DNA from: Costus lasius
Lineage: Eukaryota; Streptophyta; Magnoliopsida; Zingiberales; Costaceae
Direction: 5' to 3'
NCBI GenBank assembly: GCA_027563935.2
Contig: CM050446.2
Span: 29,515,501-29,579,500, forward strand
Length of the DNA stretch: 64,000 bases
The notes under the pieces are model-generated. The model was given only the letters and a program-made list of their open reading frames with translations. It ran no database searches and had not been told where the DNA came from. Below, in pieces: positions 11,219 to 21,483 of the stretch. Both the position numbers and the translations under genes were made by a program. Within the stretch, counting starts at the first letter, position 1, and each line of letters begins with the position of its first letter.

Positions 11219-12513
11219 TGTTGGGAAATCCCGGGGATTTTAAAATTTTATTACATACACAATGGACGCAATCCCCGAAATAGGTCAGTCCCAAAAACCT
11301 AGAAGATCGAGTCAAGCAAGGGAGTCAACATGGCGAGTAGGAGATGATACCTTAGAAGCAAAGCAAGGGAAGTGATGTAGGCGCCCAAGTGTTTGCTCTC
11401 TACAGTCTTGTACACAGCCAATGCTTGAGTATTTTTTTCTTCCATGCCTAGTGCTAGCCTCGAGAAGAAGATCCACGCCAAGGGAGTCCCTCTTGATCAC
11501 TTGCGCCAACCTCTAGGAAGTGGATGCACCAAGGGAGGAACAGGAGAAGAGAAGCCGCCAAGCCTTCTTACACTTTGCGCCAAGGAAAGGAAAAAGGAAG
11601 ATGCTCTCGGCTTGATGGAAGAAGAAGCTCCAAGTACTCCAAGCTCTTGTCCCTTTGTTATCCTTGGCAAGAGAATATTGTGTACTTCAAGGGGTTCGGC
11701 TAGGGTCACTTTTATAAGAGCAGGAGGTGGTTTAGGGTGTATGGTAAGTGTAGGCGATTAGGGCATGGATTAAGTGTATCATTCAATCAATTATTTCAAT
11801 CAAATCCTTAATCCCATATGTGCCTAAGCCTTACCTAAGCAAGCCAATGCCATATGCGCCTAATCCATACCATATGAGGCAATTATTCCATGCATGCGCC
11901 AAGACCTAATCAAAGCATCATGATGGATTGCCTAATGAGGTATGAGCACAATTCCTAATCTAATTAGGAGTCTAATTATGCCAATAATCAACCCACATCT
12001 GCCCAAGACTTTCCAACAAAGTCTCATATGATTAAATCAAATCAAATGAGAATTTAATCACTCGGAAGATACTAGTCATGGCCATAGGCACCAATCTTAG
12101 TCTAACTAGGACTCTACATGCGCCTATCCCATATTATCTTCCCCATTATACCCTTTAGTCCATTTATCTCTTCATTACAACTTATTAGCAAGCCCCATTG
12201 GGTAATGGGCCTAGCCCAAACTTCATTATGCATGTTACCCAAGCCATTGGATCCAATCCAATGTAACCCAAGGTCAAATGAGGCTAACCATAGTTAATTT
12301 TGGTCAACATGCCAAAAATAAAGTTTTGCTCCAATAAGCTTCTTCCATCTCATTAGGCCCATTGGGCTGATTAAATCTCCCAAATTGAGCTGAGTTATGA
12401 AATAACTCGATCTGAAGGCTGTCCGATCAATATGAAAACTCGAGCATCAAGGTGTGCGACCCTATAGGTTCCTCTGACATTGACAATGATGAACTTATGT
12501 CGTCACAAGTAGT
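11219..12513 (-). mobile_element. older copia solo LTR, first part
   Basis: It begins TGTTGGGAAATCC at 11219 (the 3' end of a minus-strand LTR) and is preceded by TTAAG (11214-11218). It aligns with 12514-14000 of the neighbouring LTR: both share ggcgcccaagtgtt, the gctagcctcg block and the attgggc/ccaagt blocks near the end. It breaks off at 12513 inside the LTR. The missing remainder is found at 20178-20951. A second copia element sits in the gap with its own GTAGT duplication. Confidence 0.85.
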
Positions 12514-14778
12514 TGTTAGGGAATACCGGGTGTAATTTAAAATTATTGCAGTCCCAGGACGCAGCGGAAGAACCATTACACTCGAAACATATTCCGGTCC
12601 CAAGGATCCATGCGAGAGAGGAGACACAAGGATGTGTTAGAGATGTACCTCTTTTGCTTGTCTAGTTGCCGAAGCCATGTTGAAGGCGCCCAAGTGTTCG
12701 CCCTCTACAAGTATCCACGCGTCGACTCCTTGATCGTTGCTCCCTTCCACGCTTGGTGCTAGCCTCGGGAAGAGAATCAAGCCTTAGGATTCCTTCACCT
12801 TTTTCTTGCGCCACCTCCAAGATAAAAGCGCCAAGAAGAGATGAGGAAGAAGATGATGCCGCCAAGTTACTTCCTTCTTCTTCTTTGCTTGCGCCACCTT
12901 CAAGCAAGGTGCGCCTATGGCCAAGGAAGGGAGAGAGCTTGTGGCAAGGAGATGCCACCAAGCACTAAGAGTCCTTGCGCCAAGAAGAGAGGGAGAGGAA
13001 GAACTTGCGGCTCCAAGGAAGAAGATTGCGCCAAGCCTATGTTGCTCTCGCCCCTTGCACTCCAAGTCTCTCCAAGAGATATGTCACTCCTCCAAGATGT
13101 TGTTCACACGAATCAACCTTTTTGATGGGGCGGCAAGGGTCCTATTAATAGGACAAGGGGCGGCTAGGGGAATGGCTAGGATCATGCCAAGTGGGCGGCT
13201 AAGATAAAGGAGACTTGAGGTAAGGAAAGTCTCCAAGACTTTACCATAAATCTCATTCAACCTATCCTAATTTGCCCAATGGTCATATCCGCCCAAGACA
13301 TGCCTTAGAGGCATGCATTCCATCCAAGGAGGAAGGGCTAGGCGCAACAAGCAAGAGGTATTCGGCTAGGGTAAGGGTTTGGGTGCATGTAGGGTTTATG
13401 AGGTAAGGAAAGTCTCCAAGACTTTACCATAAATCTCACCCTATTTGTCATATGCGCCCAAGCTCTTTCCAAAAGAGTTTTCAAGACATCTCAGCCCCAA
13501 CCCTTACCATAGAGGCAAGGTTTCCTTCCAAGGAACAAAGGGGGAGGCGCATAATGCTTCCTTATGAAGCAACATGCACCCACTTCACCCCATTATGCCC
13601 TTGGTGCCAATGGGGTGAAATTCTTCCCCATTATACCCTTATTTGCTTATACCTCTTCTTGACAATTAGTTATTGGGCCTCATTGGATAATGAGCTAGCC
13701 CAAACTTTATGGCATGGGTTGATTAAGCCTTTGGATCCAACCCAATGTAACTCTAATTCAAATGTAACTAATCTAGGTCAATTTCGGGTCAACTTGCCAA
13801 AAATGAAGTTTGGCTCCAATAACTTTCTTCCAACTCATCAGGCCCATTAGCGCTGATAAAATCTTCCAAATTGATCCAAGTTATCCAATAACTTGATCAT
13901 AAGGCTTCTGATTAAAGCAACGTCAAGAGTCTATTGCGTGTGACCCCGTAGGATCCATATGACGATGGCAATGATGTAAACATCATAAGTAGTGAGGGGT
14001 ATCTAGCAACACATCACTACTACCCATGTCATAGGACTTAAGTCATTATGGCAACAACTCCTAACAAGCAACGAGGATTCCCATTGCATTATAGATCCCT
14101 TTGCCTAAACTAATATCCTGCCATTGGATTAGTCTTAAGTTTTATCAATCCAATGCATTGGTCATGACTCAACAAGTGCGGCCACACATTCCTGTCATGC
14201 ACCAATAAGGTGGGGCGCCCCGAGAGGATATCATACTTCCAATAAGGAAGGGGCAAATCCTACTATTGGTCATCCATGTCTCTACATGATTTATGACATG
14301 CCCAATGACAGTCGTTTTTGTCTCCCAATTACGGAGAGACGTAAGACTGTATCAAAGCATACCCATCATCAAATCTAGACATGAATACCTCAAGTCTAAG
14401 ATCAATGCAAACCTCTTCAATGTGAGATTGACTTGTTGACTAGACAAGTCAATCCTCACGGTGGATCACTCCAGTGCACCCAATGCACCTGTATGTCTGC
14501 GTTACTGTGCCCCCGCACTTAACCAGCCCATACACCAGTCTCACATGTACCAAAGCTGTCCCATATCTGCTAAGGTACGTTGTCTGGGGATTTCTTATGA
14601 GAATGGATCCAATCCAAACTTCTGGGACATTATACATGCAACTCAATACATCAACGCAGGTAGAGAAGTCTGCATAATAACGACCATGCCTATACAAAGA
14701 GTAATAGTTCTATCAAAGTACATTCAAACAATGCCTATCCATGGCCATACATTAGTCTTCAGGGCATTTACACCAACA
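12514..14778 (-). repeat. copia 3' LTR, full length (2,265 bp)
   Basis: Minus-strand LTR running from TGTTGGTGTA at 14778 to CCCTAACA at 12514. A copia-type polypurine tract abuts its start. The 13438-14778 part is repeated at 18832-20172. The 12514-13437 part has no second copy in the element. The open frames inside it are on both strands and have no family motifs; I treat them as chance. Confidence 0.85.
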
Positions 14779-14790
14779 ATCTCCCACTTG
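14779..14790 (-). other. copia polypurine tract
   Basis: The complement of atctcccacttg reads CAAGTGGGAGAT directly before the LTR start TGTTGG. This is the standard plus-strand priming tract of many plant copia elements and fixes the orientation of the element as minus. Confidence 0.85.
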
Positions 14791-17190
14791 CACTAAGACC
14801 AAGGGCAACTGATGTTTAGTCAGTTCCAATGTCTCTAGTATGACTCATTTAGCTTCCGCTGCGCCAGAGGCTATGTCAGTGGGTTTTTCCAGATTGCTAT
14901 CTGTGTTTATTTTAACAAATTTGATCATTATCTTTGTCCATGATCTCCAAGATCAGATGATATACTGCAGTACATACTTGAGCACTAAGTTTTTTTTCAC
15001 TTATGCTATGGCCCTAGTAAGAACCATACTGGACCATCAAGCACCAGGAACTTAATCAAGTTCAAATGAATGGAGCTGCCTCCTTGGCTGCCACAAGAAG
15101 CTGCAATGTACTCAGCCTTATTTGTAGAATTTTGCCACTATGGTTTGCATAATGCTCTTTCAGCACATAATACCCCAACAAGGCAAAGCGTAAATCCTGA
15201 CTGTGGTCATAAGATTGGAACGAAGTATCAGTGTACCCTTGTACACACAATTCTTCCTGTCTATCATAGACTAGACTTCAATCCTTTATACTTCCCAAGT
15301 ATATATAAGGATTGCTTTCACAGCTATCCAGTGTCAAACACTAGGATCTGATTGAAATTTACTGGCTATGCTCCAAGCATTTGCCACAAATGGTCTTCTG
15401 TATATTACTCATAACATGATCCATCCTATACACCATGTATCAGGATTTTAGACCCATGTTATTACTCTCCAGCTGTGTCATAGGGCACAACATCCTCATG
15501 AGAGTCAGACCATATCTCTCTGGAAGGTATCAATATTTGGAATCATCCAATATAAACCTCTCGAGAAACTCTTGGATGAACATAGATTGACTAAAGGGCA
15601 ATGACTTTCTTGGATCTCTATCTATAGATCCTCATGCCTAAGATGTAGGCATCATTCCCTAGATCATTCTTCTCGAAGTACATCTCAAGCTTTTTCTTCA
15701 CTATGTGAAGAGCTGAGATGTCATTCCATGTGAGAAGAATATCATCAATCTTCTAGAACAAGAATTAAGGTGCTCCCACTGATCTTCTTGTAAACACAGG
15801 CTCTTTTAAACATGCTTGCATAATACCATGCATATCTTTATGGCCTTGATATGAAAACCTTCTGGCTATTTCCTTATAGATATCTTTTCAGACGTCCATG
15901 CAAGAAAGGCAGTTTTCATAACAACACGCCATTATTGATCATGCAATTATAACAAGCAGATTCCTAATGGACTTAAGACTCAGCTATTGGTGAAAAATTT
16001 CATCATTATCCACCCAGTGGATTTGCCTGAAATTTCTGTTCACTAGCTTGCCTTTCAAGGTAACAATGCTACCTTCCATGTCTATCTTCCTAGAAGATTT
16101 ATTTACAGCCTGTGGGAATTACCCCTTTGGCAGCTCATCCAAGTCCCAAACTTGATTAGCAGATATGGAGCCCATTATTGTTCTCATGGCCCTTAGCCAT
16201 TTCTTGGAATCTGGTCCACCGACCGCTTCCATTTCCGCATAAGTCTTATGTTCATCCTTAGATGAAAAATTCGTCATGCCCAGCACTTCGAATCCATCCA
16301 GACTTATATGGTTCCTGTGTTACTTGAACCTTTGGTTGACTTTCAACCTGTATGTGAGATTCCACTCTCCATTTGTGTCTAAATGTATTGTGGTTGATTC
16401 TGGATCTTGTCCCAATCAAATCTACTCCCACTAGCTTCCTTCAAAGAAGTATCTCCTCAAGGAAGACAGCAGTATCGAGCAACAAATATTTTGTTCTCCT
16501 TGGGATAGAAACAGCACCCTTTAGTGCCCCACAAACATATACTTTTTGAGATCACTGCATAATACATTCCCAATTCCATTGAAGGAATGGGATATTTGCA
16601 GTTCGCAACTCAAAAGCTACCTTAGACATTTTCTTATGGAGTGGCAGTACATCTGTTTGCATGACATCATAGTAGTATATTTGCATGACTATTCAAAGAT
16701 GGAACCACATCCAATGTGTTCCTCTTTCTTTCTTTTGAAATTCACCACACAGTGGTGTTCTAAGTAAGCTGTGAGATAACCCCACACTCCTTAGGATAGT
16801 CATCAAATTCTCCACTAATTACCTTGATCCAATCAAAGTGCTTTGATAGATCCTCTAATACTTCATTTTTCAACTTCTTGGATTTCTCCAAAGTTCTTAG
16901 GTTGGATAAGGCATACCCACACTTGATGAAGCATATAACACCTCATCGTGCTTGTTTACATGAGTCCACACACATTGCTGTGTAATAGATCCAACAAGCC
17001 ACTAATCCTTCCACCCTTTATGGTGAAGGTAGCATCTGTCACATTGTTCCTTTGAACTAGGCTCACATGTATCACAATCCTGAAAGGATAATGATCCCAA
17101 TAGTCCATGGACCTTTGGATGTGACCATTGTTCTATGGTTCAAGAGACAATGCTATAAGAGGGTGTTTATTGAATCATTGGATCTGATCT
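14791..17190 (-). pseudogene. Ty1/copia pol remnants (integrase end, RT, RNase H)
   Basis: Heavily broken minus-strand pol. Around 15062-15250 the RNase H region reads GYTDTSFQSYDHSQDLRFAL and ends near AAKEAAPFI, matching the GYTDASFQ...EAAKEA blocks of Tork/TNT1-like copia RNase H. Around 15600-15760 the RT reads LEMYFEKNDLGNDAYILGMR, matching the FxMKDLGEAxYILGIK block. Around 16150-16300 a GPDSKKWLRAMRTIM-type string matches the start of RT, with YKSGWIR upstream. Stops and frameshifts occur throughout. No intact domain remains. The lineage within copia is not resolved. Confidence 0.75.
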
Positions 17191-17191
17191 T

Positions 17192-17371
17192 GTGTTACAT
17201 ATAGAACCACAAACTATTATCAACTGTATCACTTCAATAGAACATCTCAGGTTTAAAGAAAAATATTATTTATTATGTCAAACTGAAATCCTTTCCAAAA
17301 GGAATGATGTTCTAATACATAAGCTGATACATAATAGCAAAGTCCTAGACAAAGTCTTCAAGGCAGTGACA
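17192..17371 (+). other. probable LTR tail of a plus-strand gypsy element
   Basis: It ends gtgaca directly before ac + TGGTATCAGAGC, the arrangement expected at the end of a gypsy 5' LTR. It may start at tgttacata (17192), but I cannot verify that boundary. The complement shows no copia coding motif. Confidence 0.35.
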
Positions 17372-17373
17372 AC

Positions 17374-17385
17374 TGGTATCAGAGC
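17374..17385 (+). other. primer-binding site, initiator-Met tRNA type
   Basis: TGGTATCAGAGC is the classical plant PBS complementary to the 3' end of initiator methionine tRNA. It lies 246 bp upstream of the plus-strand gag start at 17631, so it belongs to the chromovirus remnant, not to the minus-strand copia element around it. Confidence 0.8.
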
Positions 17386-17630
17386 CCACTTCCAGCACAA
17401 ATCAGCAGGATTTACTGGTGTTTTTCTGAGTTGGGACGAGTGAGTCAGGGATATAGACGTTAGTCAGGTTACTGTTTGGGGGTTGCGTACGTCAGAGCCT
17501 AGTGCCCGGGGCGTAATTCCTCAGTAATTCTACTAGACGGTCAGTTTCGACCATTCAGAGTTCTTAGCCAGTATTTCCCTTAGTTTCACTTTACATAGCG
17601 CTTACAGAGATTGCGCCATCTACTAGGAGT

Positions 17631-18831
17631 ATGGCGGCTCAGGCACAGCTCGAGGAGAGGTTCTCGAGGCTGGAGGCAGCGGTGACGAGGATACAGCTAT
17701 CGATTGGCTTTGAGGATGATCAGTGGCATGGAGAACCACTTGGTGAGCGCGTAGCAGTCCTGCGCGGCATCATTCATCAGGTCCAGCAGGAGACCGAGGC
17801 ACAGGTTGCAGAGATGACTCACACCTTTGAGAGTCAGATGGCAGAGTTGTCTCAGGGGATGGAGACTCTTATGGCGGATCTGAACCTGGTGAAGATAGGT
17901 TTGGCGCATGTGACAGCACATCCACCTACACCCACAGCGCCAGCACCAGTTTAGACTGCTAGGCGCCATGTTCCAGAGCCCACTACCTTTGCGGGGGCGC
18001 GGGTAGCAAAAGAAGTGGAGAACTTCTTGTTTGATATGGAGTATTATTTCAGAGCAGCAGGTATCACTACAGAGGAGCGGATTGAGGTTTGCGCAGCCTA
18101 TTTGAGAGGTGATGCGAAGTTGTGGTGGAGAAGACATATAGCTCCACGGACTGAGGGGGACGCTCCTGAGATCCCAGACTGGGATGCTCTTAAGGCTGAG
18201 ATGAGGGCACATTTCAGACCTGCAGATACCTTACACAGTGCGCGGATGGCACTAAGATATCTAAAGCATACTGGTCACATTAGAGAGTATGTGAAGTAGT
18301 TTGGCATTCTACTGCTAGAGGTGCCAAACAAGAGTGAAGAGGAGAAGTTCCATGACTTCATAGGTGGACTTCAGGATTGGGCATATAGAGAACTCCAGAG
18401 GAAGGGAGTTACCACATACAGAGAGGCTGTAGCAGCTGCTGATGCATTAGTAGACATGGGAGGATCTAGGTCTACTGCAGCTAAGACCACTTCTTCACCA
18501 CCTAGGCGGCCTATAGGGCAGACTCAGGTAAAGAAGTGGGTGCCCAATTGGAAAAAGGGAAAGGGCGTGGCACATCAGCCACAGGCTCAACAGAGGAAGC
18601 CACAAGTAGTGCAACATCGTCCCCAGCCACAGCAGGGGAAGGCTTCCACATCTGGCGCAGCCACTAGCAGGGCTAGGCCAGGATGTTTCATCTGCAACGG
18701 TCCTCACATGATGAGAGACTGTCCCAGGAAGCAGGAGGTTGCTTCCTTAGCTCTTGGAGGTACACAGGAGTGCCAGGACGACCTTGGATGTGCGGGTATA
18801 TCTGTTAACCCGATGGTGATTGCAAATGTTA
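17631..18831 (+). pseudogene. chromovirus (Ty3/gypsy) gag
   Basis: One reading frame of about 400 codons starts at ATG 17631. It has a coiled, Glu/Gln-rich N-terminus (residues about 1-100) and a retrotransposon gag domain (LRGDAKLWWRRH, WDALKAEMRAHF, KFHDFIGGLQ). A basic, Gln-rich linker and a CCHC zinc knuckle (CFICNGPHMMRDC) follow. Gag packages the element RNA. Only two stops interrupt it, at 17952-17954 and 18297-18299, both TAG where CAG is likely. This is what deamination of methylated cytosine would give. At 18832 gag runs abruptly into copia LTR sequence, so the rest of the element is gone. The opposite-strand open frame at 17697-18212 is a shadow. Confidence 0.85.
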
Positions 18832-20172
18832 ACCCTATTTGTCATATGCGCCCAAGCTCTGTCCAAAAGAGTTTTCAAGACATATCAGCCCCAACCCTTA
18901 CCATAGAGGCAAGGTTTCCTTCCAAGGAACAAAGGGGGAGGCGCCTAATGCTTCCTTATGAAGCAACATGCGCCCACTTCACCCCATTATGCCCTTGGCG
19001 CCAATGGGGTGAAATTCTTCCCCATTATACCCTTATTTGCTTATACCTCTTCTTGACAATTAGTTATTGGGTCTCATTGGATAATGAGCTAGCCCAAACT
19101 TCATGGCATGGGTTGATTAAGCCTTTGGATCCAACCCAATGTAACCCTAATTCAAATGTAACTAATCTAGGTCAATTTCGGGTCAACTTGTCAAAAATGA
19201 AGTTTGGCTCCAATAACTTTCTTCCAACTCATCAGGCCCATTGGCGCTGATGAAATCTTCCAAATTGATCCAAGTTATCCAATAACTTGATCATAGGGCT
19301 TCTGATTAAAGCAACGTCAAGAGTCTATTGCATGTGACCCCGTAGGATCCATATGATGATGGCAATGATGTAAACATCATAAGTAGTGAGGGGTATCTAG
19401 CAACACATCACTACTACCCATGTCATAGGACTTAAGTCATTATGGCAACAACTCCTAACAAGCAACGAGGATTCCCATTGCATTATAGATCCCTTTGCCT
19501 AAACTGATATCCTGCCATTGGATTAGTCTTAAGTTTTATCAATCCAATGCATTGGTCATGACTCAACAAGTGTGGCCACACATTCCTGTCATGCACCAAT
19601 AAGGTGGGGCGCCCCGAGAGGATATCATGCTTCCAATAAGGAAGGGGCAAATCCTACTATTGGTCATCCATGTCTCTACGTGATTTATGACATGCCCAAT
19701 GATAGTCGTTTTTGTCTCCCAATTACGGAGAGACGTAAGACTGTATCAAAGCATACCCATCATCAAATCTAGACATGAATACCTCAAGTCTAAGGATCAA
19801 TGCAAACCTCTTCAATGTGAGATTGACTTGTTGACTAGACAAGTCAATCCTCACGGTGGATCACTCCAGTGCACCCAATGCACCTGTATGTCTGTGTTAC
19901 TGTGCCCCCGCACTTAACCAGCTATACACCAGTCTCACATGTACCAAAGCTGTCCCATATCTGCTAAGGTACCTTGTCTGGGGATTTCTTATGAGAATGG
20001 ATCTAATCCAAACTTCTGGGACATTATACATGCAACTCAATACATCAACGCAGGTAGAGAAGTCTGCATAATAACGACCATGCCTATACAAAGAGTAATA
20101 GTTCTATCAAAGTACATTCAAACAATGCCTATCCATGTCCATACATTGGTCTTCAGGGCATATACACCAACA
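18832..20172 (-). repeat. copia 5' LTR, shortened copy (1,341 bp)
   Basis: It matches 13438-14778 base for base over its length with an offset of 5,394 and about 27 differences, mostly transitions. The remaining 924 bp of the LTR, and the copia PBS that should follow, are missing at the 18832 side, where chromovirus gag begins. The outer end is intact and abuts the GTAGT duplication. Confidence 0.85.
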
Positions 20173-20177
20173 GTAGT

Positions 20178-20951
20178 GAATGGCACCTAGTAGTGCATAA
20201 CTACTACCCAAGTCTTCGGAGTCGATATCAACATTGACATCTCTATCATCGCAACAAAGTACCGATGCATTATAATCCCTTTGTCAAACTGATATCCGAT
20301 TGGACAAGTGTGTCACCACTTGTTTTCACCCAATCTCATGGTCATGACTAAATCAAGTTCTCACTTAGGTATAGCCATATACTTTCAGTTATAGAACTAT
20401 AGGGGGCCTATGGATATCAAGCTTTCCTTAGGAAGGGACAAATCCTATGTCTGTCCATTGATCTTCTCATATGGGTCATGACATACTCAATGACAACCGT
20501 TATGACCTCCCAACTACGGTGAGGTGTTAGGTTATATCAAAGCATGTACCTAACCATAGTAAAGAGTCAATGACCTCAAGTTAAAGGATCAATGCATCTC
20601 CTATCAGTTGTGAGGTTAACTCATGACACCAAGTTAGAGTCTCACAACGGGTTGATCCAGTATATCTGCAACTGATATACCCATATACCGCGTTAGCACC
20701 TTGTGCCTAACCAGCTCATATACCAGTCTCACATGTACCATAGCTATCTCATATCCACTCAGGTACTTGACTGGCGATAGAGTTTAAGCACAGATACAAT
20801 CTGTCTCTAGGAATATTATTATATAAGTATATATTTGCAGATGTAAACATAGCATAATAATGACAATGCCAGAATGATATATATAAGATATCAATATCAA
20901 ATAGTACATAAGATAGACTAACAACTAGTCCTAAGGGCATATACACCAACA
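20178..20951 (-). mobile_element. older copia solo LTR, second part
   Basis: It ends ACCAACA at 20951 and is followed by TTAAG (20952-20956), the same five bases that precede 11219. It aligns with 13995-14778 (shared blocks: accagtctcacatgtacc, ggtcatgact, tcctactattggtc-like text) but is clearly more diverged. Together with 11219-12513 it makes one LTR of about 2.07 kb. Confidence 0.85.
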
Positions 20952-21483
20952 TTAAGTGCATCTTTCTCCTTTAAGTACAACCCAAAACAATCCCTAGATA
21001 AAGTCCATCTTAATAGAATTTTAAAATAAGGTTGGACAACAGACATAAAATGCTTAAATACTATATTTTCTACAAATTTGAATGGAAGCTTGTCTACTAT
21101 GATCATATAACTGAGAGCTTTCCTAGCTTCTTCTTGTTCAAATCTCTAAGTGCCCAAATCCGCACCATCCCATGATGAATTTTCAGCAGTGTTTGCTTGA
21201 TTTTAGATGCATGCCGGTGGCTTTTACATGCATTTATTTTTTTCCTAAGTCCAGATGTTCCATTTAATATTGAGTCAACACATGTTTCTTTAGAACAATA
21301 TATGCATTTACCAATCACAGTGTCATTCATAACCATTTTTGTAAAATATTCTCAAGCATTTGACCTTTTCTCTATTTGCTTTCTCTTTTTAGATGTTGCC
21401 CTCTTCACATTTGTATCTTCATAAGTACCTGTAACCACTTCACTTATATCAATAGAATCAACCAAGGTTTTCTCACACTCCAT
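20952..21483 (-). pseudogene. hAT transposase N-terminal part with BED zinc finger
   Basis: Starting at the ATG at 21483 the minus strand encodes an acidic/basic N-terminus and then a BED-type zinc finger (CIYCSKE, ILNGTSGLRKKINAC). Next come the DELPFKFVE-like block (here IIVDKLPFKFVEN) and SRDCFGLY. These are the opening domains of plant RICESLEEPER/Daysleeper-type hAT transposases, which bind and move hAT elements. The finger has Lys where the first His of LRKHI is expected. A stop precedes YFTK, and a frameshift lies near 21105. The gene is split at 20952 by the copia solo LTR and continues at 11218. Confidence 0.8.

Larger units (their letters stand above)
12514..20172 (-). mobile_element. 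Ty1/copia element inserted in a related solo LTR, TSD GTAGT
   Basis: The left terminus is TGTTAGGG at 12514 and the right terminus ACCAACA at 20172. Perfect GTAGT duplications flank it at 12509-12513 and 20173-20177. Its minus-strand 3' LTR (12514-14778) and a shortened 5' LTR (18832-20172) match at about 98 percent (about 27 differences by hand count over 1,341 bp), so the insertion is recent compared with the other elements here. The inside has degraded copia pol on the minus strand and a plus-strand chromovirus gag remnant. It is not a functional element. Confidence 0.85.

Noticed and set aside
11444..13207. Ser/Lys-rich frames on both strands
   Set aside because: All lie inside the two copia LTRs; no protein family and no agreement between the two LTR copies.
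14449..14796. Overlapping frames repeated at 19856-20190
   Set aside because: They fall inside copia LTR copies and are repeated only because the LTR is repeated.
17374..17385. TGGTATCAGAGC as part of a tRNA gene
   Set aside because: It is a retrotransposon PBS: an LTR-like end lies before it and gag after it; no tRNA cloverleaf was seen here or elsewhere in the window.
17697..18212. Minus-strand 171-codon frame
   Set aside because: Antisense of the chromovirus gag; no family motif, while the plus strand has a clear zinc knuckle and gag domain.
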